In this document: positions 16,303 to 24,488 of the stretch, in pieces
How the letters are laid out: the number at the start of each line of letters is the position of its first letter
Numbering within the stretch: the stretch's first letter is position 1
Assembly: GCF_001466305.1 (NCBI RefSeq)
Contig: NZ_JWID01000011.1
Location: forward strand, 57,784-95,483
From: Defluviitalea phaphyphila
GTDB lineage: Bacteria; Bacillota; Clostridia; Lachnospirales; Defluviitaleaceae
Direction of reading: 5' to 3'
Length of the DNA stretch: 37,700 bases
The notes under the pieces: model-generated
What the model was told of the DNA's origin: nothing
Database searches by the model: none
Seen by the model: the letters and a program-made list of their open reading frames with translations, nothing else
Made by a program: the position numbers and the translations under genes

Positions 16303-17462
16303 AAAAAGAAATGATTTCATCTAAAGTTAGAGATATTCCGCCTTCGGGAATTAGAAAGTTTTTTGATATTGTTAATGAAATAAAAGATGCTATTTCTCTT
16401 GGAGTGGGAGAACCTGATTTTGATACGCCATGGCATGTAAGAGAAGAAGGAATATATACCTTAGAAAAAGGTAAAACAATATATACATCCAATTCTGGAT
16501 TAATAGAATTAAGGCAAGAAATTAGCACATATTTATCAAGAAGATTTAATATTACTTATAATCCTAAGGACCAAATTCTTGTTACAGTAGGAGCTAGCGA
16601 AGCAATTGATTTAGCTCTTAGAGCTATTTTAAATCCAGGAGACGAAGTATTAATTCCAGAACCTTCTTATGTTTCATATAAACCTTGTACTATTATGGCA
16701 GGAGGGGTTCCTGTTACAATAACTACAAAAGCTGAAGATGAATTTCGCTTAACTCCTAAACAATTAGAATCTCATATTACGGACAAAACTAAAGCACTTA
16801 TTCTTCCATATCCTAATAATCCGACAGGAGCTATTATGGAAAAAGAAGATTTAGAAAAAATAGCACAAATACTTAAAGATAGAGATATATTAGTTATATC
16901 TGATGAAATATATGCTGAATTAACCTATGGGAAACAACATGTATCTATTGCTTCTTTGCCATATATGTATGATAATACATTAGTGATAAATGGATTTTCT
17001 AAAGCTTATGCTATGACAGGATGGAGAATGGGTTATGCAGCTGGTCCTAAGGAGTTAATTTCTGCAATGACTAAAATACATCAATATGCTATCATGTGTG
17101 CTCCTACAACTAGTCAATATGCAGGAATAGAAGCTTTAAGAAATGGAGATTTAGATGTGGCTAAGATGAGAGATTCTTTTAATTATAGGAGAAGAATTAT
17201 GGTTAATGGATTTAGAAAAATGGGAATGGATTGTTTTGAACCTTTAGGAGCATTTTATGTTTTTCCTTCCATAAAAAAATTAGGGATGAGTTCTGAAGAG
17301 TTTTGTACCAAACTTTTATATGAACAAAAAGTAGCTGTTGTACCGGGAACAGCTTTTGGAGAAAGTGGAGAAGGTTTTATTAGATGTTCCTATGCTTACT
17401 CTATAGAAAATATTAAAGAAGCATTAAAACGTATTGAAAAATTTATAAAACAATACAAATAA
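16299..17462 (+). CDS. Class I/II PLP-dependent aminotransferase
   Basis: A 387-residue fold-type I aminotransferase close to the aspartate/aromatic aminotransferases of Firmicutes. Visible landmarks are GVGEPDFDTP, TVGASEAIDLALRA, LPYPNNPTGA, ISDEIYAELTYG and the PLP lysine in GFSKAYAMTGWRMGYAAGP. The C-terminus holds the carboxylate arginine in GFIRCSYA. It starts at an ATGA overlap with the Lrp-type gene, a pair very common in Firmicutes, where the regulator presumably senses the enzyme's substrate. The amino donor cannot be decided from sequence. A shared bidirectional terminator follows. Confidence 0.92.
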   Translation: MKKEMISSKVRDIPPSGIRKFFDIVNEIKDAISLGVGEPDFDTPWHVREEGIYTLEKGKTIYTSNSGLIELRQEISTYLSRRFNITYNPKDQILVTVGASEAIDLALRAILNPGDEVLIPEPSYVSYKPCTIMAGGVPVTITTKAEDEFRLTPKQLESHITDKTKALILPYPNNPTGAIMEKEDLEKIAQILKDRDILVISDEIYAELTYGKQHVSIASLPYMYDNTLVINGFSKAYAMTGWRMGYAAGPKELISAMTKIHQYAIMCAPTTSQYAGIEALRNGDLDVAKMRDSFNYRRRIMVNGFRKMGMDCFEPLGAFYVFPSIKKLGMSSEEFCTKLLYEQKVAVVPGTAFGESGEGFIRCSYAYSIENIKEALKRIEKFIKQYK

Positions 17463-17492
17463 AGAGCAACCTATATAGGTTGCTCTTTATTT
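17461..17492. terminator. Bidirectional terminator between the aminotransferase and perR
   Basis: AAAGAGCAACC (17461-17471) pairs with GGTTGCTCTTT (17478-17488). It begins at the aminotransferase stop and overlaps the last codons of the convergent perR gene. Confidence 0.88.
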
Positions 17493-17905
17493 GTATTGTT
17501 TTGACATTTTGGACAAATTCCGAAAAAATATAGATTTTCATCTAAAAGTTTAAAATTAGTGTCCTTTTCAATTCTTGAACGAATATCATCAAGATAAATT
17601 TCATCCATATCGTGTACAGATTTGCAAGATACACAAATTAAATGAGGATGAGAATGAGTAGTTGCATCGTATCTAAAAGAATCTTCTCCTACATTTAATT
17701 CACGTATAAGATTGACTTTTTTTAAAGCATCTAAAGTTTTATAAACAGTTGCTAAACTCATGGTAGGATGAGTAGATTGTAAAGATTTATATATAGTTTC
17801 AGCACTAGGATGTTCTTTAGAATTAGAAAGCATTCGAAAAATAGCCAATCTTTGAGGTGTTACTTTTAAATTTTTTTCTTTTAAACGTTGTGCTAATTCT
17901 TTCAT
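17471..17905 (-). CDS. perR: Fur-family peroxide regulator PerR
   Basis: A 144-residue metal-dependent repressor. The winged-helix domain (VTPQRLAIFRML...SLATVYKTLDAL) is followed by the dimer/metal domain. Residues align with Bacillus subtilis PerR: H32, D80, H86, H88 and D99 match H37, D85, H91, H93 and D104. Asp at the last place is the PerR hallmark (Fur has Glu). Structural zinc cysteines are the CVSC and CPKC pairs at 91/94 and 131/134. Predicted targets are oxidative-stress genes and probably its own promoter. The ATG at 17905 is eight bases behind AAGGTGG; a GTG at 17917 falls inside that site and is rejected. Confidence 0.93.
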   Translation of the reverse strand: MKELAQRLKEKNLKVTPQRLAIFRMLSNSKEHPSAETIYKSLQSTHPTMSLATVYKTLDALKKVNLIRELNVGEDSFRYDATTHSHPHLICVSCKSVHDMDEIYLDDIRSRIEKDTNFKLLDENLYFFGICPKCQNNTNKEQPI

Positions 17906-17944
17906 AAGAATAACCACCTTATTAATAATAATTTTTATATAGTA

Positions 17945-17973
17945 ATAATAATAGATTTTAATTATTTAGTCAA
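17945..17973 (-). promoter_or_regulatory. Candidate sigma-A promoter of perR
   Basis: On the minus strand TTGACT (17973-17968) and TATTAT (17950-17945) are separated by 17 bases. The region downstream is rich in TTATTA/TAATAA, loosely like Per boxes, which would fit self-repression; that part is weak. Confidence 0.6.
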
Positions 17974-18036
17974 GTAACAAAGTTAAACAAGTATATTAAT
18001 AATTTTAAAGAGTTCTATAATTGGACAATTTTTTAT

Positions 18037-18077
18037 AACGTAAATACGTTGTGTTTAAAAAAAACGTATGTTAAAAT
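18037..18077 (+). promoter_or_regulatory. Palindrome and candidate promoter upstream of the CheX-like gene
   Basis: AACGTAAATACGTT (18037-18050) is a 6-bp perfect inverted repeat with an AA spacer. It runs into a possible -35 (TTGTGT, 18049-18054) that is 17 bases from TAAAAT (18072-18077). A further AACGTA half-site lies at 18063-18068, inside the spacer. A repressor bound here would block the promoter. Confidence 0.45.
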
Positions 18078-18115
18078 AAATATTATTTAATTGAATTTTG
18101 AAAAGGGGGAATTTA

Positions 18116-18592
18116 ATGTCTATAAATGTTAATTTTATTAATCCATTTATACAGGGTACCCAGTCTATTTTAAAAGAAGTATGCAATGAAGATTCTACAT
18201 TAGGTAAAGTATATTTAAAAAAATCTCCCTATCCAAGCAATACTGTCGTAATTATTATTGGAATTACAGGGGATGTTAAAGGACAAGTAATTTTTAGCCT
18301 AAATATAGAAACAGCTTGTTTCATTGCTTCTAAAATGATGATGGGAATGAATATAACAGAATTAGATGAAATGGCCCAAAGTGCTATATCAGAATTAACT
18401 AATATGATTTTAGGAAAGACTGCTACAATATTTTATAATAAAGGAGTTTCTATTGACATTACACCACCCTCTCTACTTATGGGAGATAATATGCAAATAT
18501 CTACTTCCAAAATGCAAACTATATGCATTCCCCTTAATTTAAGAGGAGGAAATATATTTGAAATTGACGTAGCAATACAAGAAAATAAATAG
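18116..18592 (+). CDS. CheX-like chemotaxis phosphatase domain protein
   Basis: A 158-residue protein of the CheC/CheX/FliY family. It has the CheX pattern: INVNFINPFIQGTQSIL at the start, a beta-sheet region GQVIFSLNIETA, and the phosphatase-type E-x2-N motif in SELTNMILGK (about 96-105). CheX dephosphorylates CheY-P. The ATG at 18116 follows AAGGGGGA; a TTG at 18098 is less likely. No che or flagellar gene is adjacent, and it is followed by trmL 15 bases later. It may act on some other receiver-domain protein. Confidence 0.82.
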   Translation: MSINVNFINPFIQGTQSILKEVCNEDSTLGKVYLKKSPYPSNTVVIIIGITGDVKGQVIFSLNIETACFIASKMMMGMNITELDEMAQSAISELTNMILGKTATIFYNKGVSIDITPPSLLMGDNMQISTSKMQTICIPLNLRGGNIFEIDVAIQENK

Positions 18593-18607
18593 AAATGGGT
18601 TGATATT

Positions 18608-19096
18608 ATGAATATTGTTCTTTTAGAACCAGAAATACCACAAAATACTGGTAATATCGCCAGAACTTGTGCTGCAATAGGAGCAGATTTACATTTGATA
18701 AAACCTTTAGGTTTTTCTGTTGAAGATAAATATTTAAAACGAGCAGGTTTAGATTATTGGCATTTATTAAACATACATTATCATGAAAATTTTCAAGATT
18801 TTAAATCAAAATATCCTAAAGGACTATTTTTTATGGCTACGACAAAAGCTAAAAAAACTTATACTGATGTTAAATATACAAAAGACTGTTTTATAATATT
18901 TGGAAAAGAAACAGCTGGAATCCCTGAAGTAATTTTAAAAGATTATCCAGAAACATCTATTCGAATTCCTATGATAGAAAAAGCTCGTTCTCTTAATTTA
19001 TCAAATTCAGTAGCTATTATTGCTTATGAAGCTATGAGACAAATGAATTTTGAAGGATTATTAACGGAAGGAAATTTAAGAGAATATACTTGGTAA
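18608..19096 (+). CDS. trmL: tRNA (cytidine(34)-2'-O)-methyltransferase TrmL
   Basis: A 162-residue SPOUT methyltransferase that 2'-O-methylates the wobble base of tRNA-Leu. The sequence matches the family end to end: MNIVLLEPEIPQNTGNIART, HLIKPLGF, AGLDYW, FGKETAGIPE, IRIPM and RSLNLSNSVAIIAYEAMRQ, the last two forming the knot that binds S-adenosylmethionine. A leucine tRNA gene with TAA anticodon, the known type of substrate, is in this same window. The start is ATG. The gene may be co-transcribed with the CheX-like gene and ends in a clear terminator. Confidence 0.95.
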   Translation: MNIVLLEPEIPQNTGNIARTCAAIGADLHLIKPLGFSVEDKYLKRAGLDYWHLLNIHYHENFQDFKSKYPKGLFFMATTKAKKTYTDVKYTKDCFIIFGKETAGIPEVILKDYPETSIRIPMIEKARSLNLSNSVAIIAYEAMRQMNFEGLLTEGNLREYTW

Positions 19097-19133
19097 AAAA
19101 CCTAGCTAACTTTAAATAGCTAGGTTTTTTTTG
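19095..19133 (+). terminator. Terminator after trmL
   Basis: AAAAAACCTAGCTA (19095-19108) pairs perfectly with TAGCTAGGTTTTTT (19117-19130), ending in a T-run. Confidence 0.92.
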
Positions 19134-19204
19134 AATGAAATAAGTAATAAAAGCATAACCTAAATTATAAAATATTTATATTTTATAAAGAAAGAAGGGT
19201 GGTT

Positions 19205-19405
19205 ATGTTTTGGACAGGTGTTATAATAGGAATTTTTATAGGTTCTGCATTAGGAATATTAATAATGTCTATGGCTATTTCAGCATCTAGGAATAGTTCA
19301 GAAGACCATTCTTTAGAAAAATATGGAATGGAAGCGTCTAAGGAATTATCTCCAGATACTTTGAACAATAAATTTAATACAGAAGATAATAAAAACAATT
19401 CATAA
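19205..19405 (+). CDS. Small single-helix membrane protein (DUF3789-like)
   Basis: A 66-residue protein with one N-terminal glycine-rich membrane helix (MFWTGVIIGIFIGSALGILI and on to about residue 25) and a polar, asparagine- and glutamate-rich tail. The layout resembles small DUF3789-type proteins of Firmicutes, but the match is by eye only. The ATG at 19205 follows AAGGGTGG; a GTG at 19199 overlaps that site. It stands alone after the trmL terminator and before the NlpC/P60 promoter. Confidence 0.6.
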   Translation: MFWTGVIIGIFIGSALGILIMSMAISASRNSSEDHSLEKYGMEASKELSPDTLNNKFNTEDNKNNS

Positions 19406-19470
19406 TTTTATTTTACTTATTAATTTAAAGTTATTTATATAAATTTTATAGAAAGAAACGTTTAAAACAA

Positions 19471-19499
19471 TTGACAAAGAATATATATATTTATATAAT
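19471..19499 (+). promoter_or_regulatory. Consensus sigma-A promoter of the NlpC/P60 gene
   Basis: Perfect TTGACA (19471-19476) and perfect TATAAT (19494-19499) with a 17-base spacer, about 45 bases before the ATG. It is the best vegetative promoter in the window. Confidence 0.88.
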
Positions 19500-19544
19500 A
19501 ATCTTGTAACAATTATGTAACAAATTTTATATGGGGGTCTACAA

Positions 19545-20438
19545 ATGATGAAGTGGCATAAGTTAGTATCATGTATTTTTGTTGCAGGATTATTTTTCTT
19601 TTTAAGTGTTACAAATTCATATGCAAAAACAATAGGAATGAGTATAGAAAATAATGTAGATGTATGGGAAGAAACAACTAATACCGAAAAGATAATTACT
19701 ACTTTGAATAAAGAAGATAAGGTAGAAATATTAGGAATAGAAAAAGACTGCTACATTGTTAAATTAGATGATGGTAATAAAGGATATATTTTAAAAGATT
19801 TGTTAAACATTCTATCAACTGATGGAATATCTACAGGAGATAGGGTAAATATTAGACAAGCTCCTAATACAAGTTCTGAAATTTTGGGACAAGTTAATAA
19901 AGGAGATTCTTTAATTATAATAGGGAAATCAGGAGAATGGTACAATATAGAATATAATAACCAAGAAGCCTGGATTCATAGTAATTATGTTAACCTTATT
20001 GAAGGAGATATATTTCAATTATATGATAATAAAATTTCTTCTAATAATTTAGAAGATAATAATTTAGAAGAAGAAATAGTAAAATATGCTAAACAATTTA
20101 TAGGGACCCCTTATAGATATGGTGGAACAGATTTGTACAGTGGAGTAGATTGTTCAGGATTTACTCAAACAGTAATGGGTAATTTTGGAATAAATTTAAA
20201 TCGAGTATCAAGATATCAAGCAGAAGATGGAATTGAAATTTCTAAAAATGAATTAAAAAAAGGAGATTTAATATTTTTTGATACTTCTGGAAGCAACAAT
20301 GGGCAAATTTCCCATGTGGGCATATATATAGGAAATAATCAATTTATTCATGCAGAAAGTAGTAGAGGAGTATGTATAGATAGTTTAAATCAAGATTATT
20401 ATATTAATACTTATGTAAAAGCTATAAGAGTAATATAA
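19545..20438 (+). CDS. Secreted NlpC/P60 peptidoglycan endopeptidase with SH3 domains
   Basis: A 297-residue exported cell-wall hydrolase. A signal peptide (about 1-27, ending SYA-K) is followed by two bacterial SH3 domains (about 30-82 and 90-150; the second has GDRVNIRQAPNTSSEILGQV). The C-terminal NlpC/P60 papain-like domain spans about 175-297. The catalytic cysteine lies in VDCSGFT, and the histidine in SHVGIYIG, with a further polar residue after it. It should cleave stem peptides of peptidoglycan. A consensus promoter precedes it and a hairpin terminator follows, so it is a single-gene unit. The start is the first of two ATG codons behind GGGGG. Confidence 0.93.
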   Translation: MMKWHKLVSCIFVAGLFFFLSVTNSYAKTIGMSIENNVDVWEETTNTEKIITTLNKEDKVEILGIEKDCYIVKLDDGNKGYILKDLLNILSTDGISTGDRVNIRQAPNTSSEILGQVNKGDSLIIIGKSGEWYNIEYNNQEAWIHSNYVNLIEGDIFQLYDNKISSNNLEDNNLEEEIVKYAKQFIGTPYRYGGTDLYSGVDCSGFTQTVMGNFGINLNRVSRYQAEDGIEISKNELKKGDLIFFDTSGSNNGQISHVGIYIGNNQFIHAESSRGVCIDSLNQDYYINTYVKAIRVI

Positions 20439-20440
20439 AT

Positions 20441-20475
20441 AAAAAGAGTGACTGTAGGTCAGCTCTTTTTTATTT
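20441..20475 (+). terminator. Terminator after the NlpC/P60 gene
   Basis: AAAAAGAG-TGAC pairs with GTCA-(G)-CTCTTTTT with one bulged base, followed by a T-run. Confidence 0.8.
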
Positions 20476-20615
20476 TTTATAAATATTGCATATAATATTT
20501 TTGATATTAAAATATAAATAAAAAATAGTATTTATATGGTTTAATATATAAGTTAATGATATAATATTAATAAAATAAGCATTTTTTATTAGATTTAATT
20601 AGAAAGGATTCATCT

Positions 20616-23000
20616 ATGGAAGAAAAAACATTAAAAACTTTAGAATATGACAAAATTATAGAAAAATTAGCAAATTATGCAGTTTCTCCTATGGCTAAGG
20701 AAATTATTATGAATTTAAAACCTTCTTCTAATTATAATAAAATTATAAAGATGCAAAAGGAAACTAGCGATGCAGTAAGTATGATATTAAGAAAAGGAAG
20801 CATTCCATTAGGCGGATTTAAAGATGTTAGAAATGCTTTAAAAAGAGTGAAAATAGGAGGAATACTTTCTGCTACAGAACTCCTTTATATAGCAGATTTA
20901 CTTAGAGTATGTAGAAAAGTTAAAAATTATTATAAGGATGAAAGAAAACAAGAAAGTTACGAAACATTAAATAGTTTATTTGAAGAAATCACTCCTTTAC
21001 CTACAATAGAAAATGAAATTAGTAGATGTATTATTTCAGAAGAAGAAATTGCTGATGAAGCTAGTACAACTCTCTACAATATTAGAAGAGAAATAAAATT
21101 GGTAAATGAAAAAATAAAAGAACAGCTTCAAAAAATAATTCATTCTCATGCAAATCAATCGATGCTTCAAGAAGCAGTTATTACAATACGAGGAGATAGA
21201 TATTGTGTTCCTGTAAAGCAAGAATATAGATCTCAATTTCCAGGGATTATACATGACCAGTCTTCAACAGGAGCTACCTTATTTATAGAGCCTATATCTG
21301 TTGTAAATATAAATAATTCTTTAAGAGAGTTACAAGTAAAAGAAAATGCAGAAATAGAAAAAATTCTATCAGAACTAACAGCAATGGTAGAAGAAAATTT
21401 AGAAATTATAATTTTGAATATAGAATTACTTACAAAACTAGATTTCATATTTTCTAAAGCACAACTTGCTTTAGAAATGAAAGCCATAGAACCTAAATTC
21501 AATCAAGAAGGACGAATAGTAATAAAAAAAGCAAGACATCCTCTTTTAGATCCCAATACAGTTGTTCCCATTGATATTTATTTAGGAGATAAATTTACTA
21601 CACTTCTTATTACAGGTCCTAATACAGGTGGAAAGACAGTATCATTAAAAACTTTGGGATTATTTACTTTAATGGGACAGGCAGGGCTTCATATTCCTGC
21701 GTTTGATAACTCAGAATTAGCAGTATTTGATGAAGTTTTTGCTGATATAGGAGATGAACAAAGTATTGAACAAAGCCTTAGTACTTTTTCAAGTCATATG
21801 ACTAATATTGTTCATATATTAAAAAAAGTGACTCCAAATTCTTTAGTACTTTTTGATGAATTAGGAGCAGGAACTGACCCTACAGAAGGTGCCGCTCTAG
21901 CTATGGCTATTTTAGATTATCTTCTTAAGATGAAAGTTCGTACAGCAGCAACGACCCATTACAGTGAATTAAAAATTTATGCATTGTCAACAGAAGGAAT
22001 AGAAAATGCATCTTCAGAATTTGACATAGAAACCCTTAAACCAACATATAAGCTTCTTATAGGAATTCCAGGTAAAAGTAATGCTTTTTCCATTTCTAAG
22101 CGATTAGGACTTCCAGAATTTATTATTGAAGAAGCAAATAAGCTTATAGCTAAAGAAGATAAAAAGTTTGAAGATTTAATTATGGACCTTGAAATAAGTA
22201 AAAAAACTGCTATATATGAACAAAATAGAGCAGCCCAATATAGAAGAGAAGCAGAAGAATTAAAGAAACGATTAGAAAAACAAAAAGAAAAATTAGAAAG
22301 CCAAAGGGAAAAACTTATTTTAGAAGCAAAACAAGAAGCAAGAAAAATACTTCAAGAAGCAAAAGAAGAAGCAGATAAAATAATAAAAGAACTTCAAAGG
22401 TCAGCTAGAGAAGCTCAAATAGTAATAAATCAAAAAGATATGGAAGAAGCAAGGGGAAAACTGAGAAAAAAATTAGGAGATATAGAAGAAGAACTAACAA
22501 AAGCAGTTTTACCTAAGAAAACTCTTAAAAAACTTCCTAAAAATTTAAAAAAAGGAGATAGAGTATTTATCACTTCTTTAAATCAAAATGGGATTGTTGT
22601 AATACCTCCAGATAATAATGGAGATGTAACAGTACAAGCAGGAATTATGAAAATAAAAGTTCACTTATCTAATTTAGCTTTAGATGAAACAGAAGAAAAA
22701 GAAAAACAAAAATCTTCAGTTTCTACAATAGGAGCAAAGCGTAGTAAATCAATTAGTATAAAAACAGAAATTGACCTTAGAGGGCAAATGACAGATGAAG
22801 CCATAATTAATACAGAGAAATATTTAGATGATGCATATTTATCTAATTTAAGTCAAGTTACTATTATTCACGGAAAAGGTACAGGAGCCTTAAGAACAGC
22901 TATTCACAAACTTTTAAAAAGACATCCCCATGTTAAATCCTACAGATTAGGGAAATATGGAGAAGGAGAAACAGGAGTTACTATAGTAGAACTTGATTAA
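20616..23000 (+). CDS. mutS2: MutS2 (RqcU-type) ATPase with Smr domain
   Basis: A 794-residue protein of the MutS2 family. It lacks the mismatch-recognition domain of MutS. The order is a core/lever region (1-310), the ABC ATPase with Walker A GPNTGGKT (about 334-341), LVLFDELGAGTDPTEGAAL and the H-loop region TTHYSELK, a long charged coiled coil (about 520-640), a KOW-like stretch, and a C-terminal Smr endonuclease domain (about 715-794: IDLRGQMTDEAI, IIHGKGTGALR). Bacillus MutS2 acts on collided ribosomes and in recombination control. The ATG has AAAGGA upstream. The full usual length is present. Confidence 0.95.
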   Translation: MEEKTLKTLEYDKIIEKLANYAVSPMAKEIIMNLKPSSNYNKIIKMQKETSDAVSMILRKGSIPLGGFKDVRNALKRVKIGGILSATELLYIADLLRVCRKVKNYYKDERKQESYETLNSLFEEITPLPTIENEISRCIISEEEIADEASTTLYNIRREIKLVNEKIKEQLQKIIHSHANQSMLQEAVITIRGDRYCVPVKQEYRSQFPGIIHDQSSTGATLFIEPISVVNINNSLRELQVKENAEIEKILSELTAMVEENLEIIILNIELLTKLDFIFSKAQLALEMKAIEPKFNQEGRIVIKKARHPLLDPNTVVPIDIYLGDKFTTLLITGPNTGGKTVSLKTLGLFTLMGQAGLHIPAFDNSELAVFDEVFADIGDEQSIEQSLSTFSSHMTNIVHILKKVTPNSLVLFDELGAGTDPTEGAALAMAILDYLLKMKVRTAATTHYSELKIYALSTEGIENASSEFDIETLKPTYKLLIGIPGKSNAFSISKRLGLPEFIIEEANKLIAKEDKKFEDLIMDLEISKKTAIYEQNRAAQYRREAEELKKRLEKQKEKLESQREKLILEAKQEARKILQEAKEEADKIIKELQRSAREAQIVINQKDMEEARGKLRKKLGDIEEELTKAVLPKKTLKKLPKNLKKGDRVFITSLNQNGIVVIPPDNNGDVTVQAGIMKIKVHLSNLALDETEEKEKQKSSVSTIGAKRSKSISIKTEIDLRGQMTDEAIINTEKYLDDAYLSNLSQVTIIHGKGTGALRTAIHKLLKRHPHVKSYRLGKYGEGETGVTIVELD

Positions 23001-23014
23001 ATGTTAAAATATTA

Positions 23015-23044
23015 TTGCATTAAATTATGTATTTTATATATAAT
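23015..23044 (+). promoter_or_regulatory. Candidate sigma-A promoter of pspA
   Basis: TTGCAT (23015-23020) and TATAAT (23039-23044) are separated by 18 bases, just upstream of the PspA start. Confidence 0.6.
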
Positions 23045-23073
23045 AAAATTATAAAATATTTGGGAGTGATTAT

Positions 23074-23754
23074 ATGGGAATCTTAGGCAGAATAGTTAAT
23101 GTAATAAAGTCAAATATTAATGACCTTATTGATAAAGCAGAAGATCCAGAAAAAATGATTAAACAATTAATATTTGATATGCAAGAGCAATACACAGAGG
23201 CTAAGGTTCAAGTAGCACAAGCTATAGCTGATGAAAAGAAATTAGAAAGAGAGTATAAAGAACAATTAAAATTACAAGAAGAATGGGCTAAAAAAGCAGA
23301 AATTGCGGTTAAACAGCAAAATGATGATTTAGCAATAAAAGCTTTAAAAAGAAAAAATGAACATCAAAAACTTGCAGAAGAGTATAAAATTAGTCTAGAT
23401 AGCCAAAAAGAAATAACTAAAAAGTTAAAAGATTCACTCCAAGAATTAAATGATAAAATAGAAGAAGCAAAGAGAAAAAGAGATTTATTACTAGCTAGAT
23501 CAAAGAGGGTAAAAGCTAGAGAAACTATAAATAAGACATATGCAAAAATTAATAATACATCTGCCTTTGAGGATTTCAAAAGAATGGAAGAAAAAATAGA
23601 GTCCATAGAGGATAAAGTAAAAGCATATGAAGAATTAGAAAACGAAATAGTAGAAGATAAATTAGATAAAGAATTTAAACAATTAGAAAAATCAAGGGAA
23701 AATTTAGAATTAATGTCTGAATTAAATGAACTTAAAGAAAAAATAGCAAAATAG
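23074..23754 (+). CDS. pspA: PspA/IM30 (ESCRT-III-like) membrane-stress protein
   Basis: A 226-residue, almost wholly alpha-helical coiled-coil protein. The start MGILGRIVNVIKSNINDLIDKAEDPEKMI is split here only by the family's amphipathic helix (about 2-20) and the conserved EDPEKM turn. Long heptad stretches with QVAQAIADEKKL follow. PspA-family proteins bind and repair stressed membranes. It lies directly before a two-component system, and that operon precedes an htrA gene, so an envelope-stress role is well supported by context. The spacer to the regulator contains a stem-loop with no T-tract. Confidence 0.93.
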   Translation: MGILGRIVNVIKSNINDLIDKAEDPEKMIKQLIFDMQEQYTEAKVQVAQAIADEKKLEREYKEQLKLQEEWAKKAEIAVKQQNDDLAIKALKRKNEHQKLAEEYKISLDSQKEITKKLKDSLQELNDKIEEAKRKRDLLLARSKRVKARETINKTYAKINNTSAFEDFKRMEEKIESIEDKVKAYEELENEIVEDKLDKEFKQLEKSRENLELMSELNELKEKIAK

Positions 23755-23760
23755 AATAAT

Positions 23761-23792
23761 AATATAGCCCCTACTTAAGTAGGGGCTATATT
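23761..23792 (+). promoter_or_regulatory. Intercistronic 14-bp stem-loop between pspA and the response regulator
   Basis: AATATAGCCCCTAC (23761-23774) pairs perfectly with GTAGGGGCTATATT (23779-23792) around TTAA. What follows is AAAAGAGGAGG, the ribosome-binding site, not a T-tract. It could therefore cap or stabilise the pspA message, attenuate read-through, or act as a partial terminator; no separate promoter for the regulator is visible. Confidence 0.7.
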
Positions 23793-23810
23793 AAAAGAGG
23801 AGGAAATATA

Positions 23811-24488
23811 TTGGCTTCAAAAATACTTATTGTAGATGATGATATTCATATAGCTGAATTAATTGATTTATATTTAACTAAAGAAGGGTATGAAACAAAA
23901 CAAGCTCATGGAGGGAAGGAAGCTTTACAGCTTTTTTCTTCATTTGCACCTCATTTAGTATTATTAGATATTATGCTTCCTGAAATAGATGGATATGATA
24001 TTTGTAAGGAAATAAGAAAAATAAGTAATATTCCCATTATAATGCTAACGGCTAAAGGAGAAACTTTTGATAAAGTTTTAGGATTGGAATTAGGAGCTGA
24101 TGATTATGTAGTAAAGCCTTTTGAACCTAAGGAATTAATAGCCAGAGTTAAAGCTGTATTAAGGCGTTATGATTCTAAAGAAAAAAATAATAAAAAAATT
24201 GTAGTTCCAAATCTTACAATTGATTTAAGCGATTATTCTGTAACTTATCATGGAAAGAAAATGGAACTTCCTCCAAAAGAATTAGAATTACTATATTTTC
24301 TTGCTTCTAATCCTAATCAAGTTTTTACACGAGATCAACTTTTAGATAGGATTTGGGGATATGATTACATAGGAGATACAAGAACTGTAGATGTACATAT
24401 TAAAAGAATTAGAGAAAAGTTAAATAAAAAAGAAACTTGGAGTATAAAAACTGTTTGGGGAGTAGGTTATAAATTTGAAAATATTTAA
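23811..24488 (+). CDS. OmpR/PhoB-family response regulator
   Basis: A 225-residue regulator. The receiver domain (1-120) has the acidic pair in VDDD, the phosphoacceptor Asp53 in LLDIMLP, LTAKG and the lysine in VVKPFEP. A winged-helix DNA-binding domain (about 130-225) has ELELLYFLASNPNQVFTRDQ and RTVDVHIKRIREKL. It starts at TTG behind AGAGGAGG and overlaps the kinase gene by 14 bases. The neighbouring pspA and htrA genes are likely targets (inference), as in the CssRS-HtrA system of Bacillus. Confidence 0.93.
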   Translation: MASKILIVDDDIHIAELIDLYLTKEGYETKQAHGGKEALQLFSSFAPHLVLLDIMLPEIDGYDICKEIRKISNIPIIMLTAKGETFDKVLGLELGADDYVVKPFEPKELIARVKAVLRRYDSKEKNNKKIVVPNLTIDLSDYSVTYHGKKMELPPKELELLYFLASNPNQVFTRDQLLDRIWGYDYIGDTRTVDVHIKRIREKLNKKETWSIKTVWGVGYKFENI

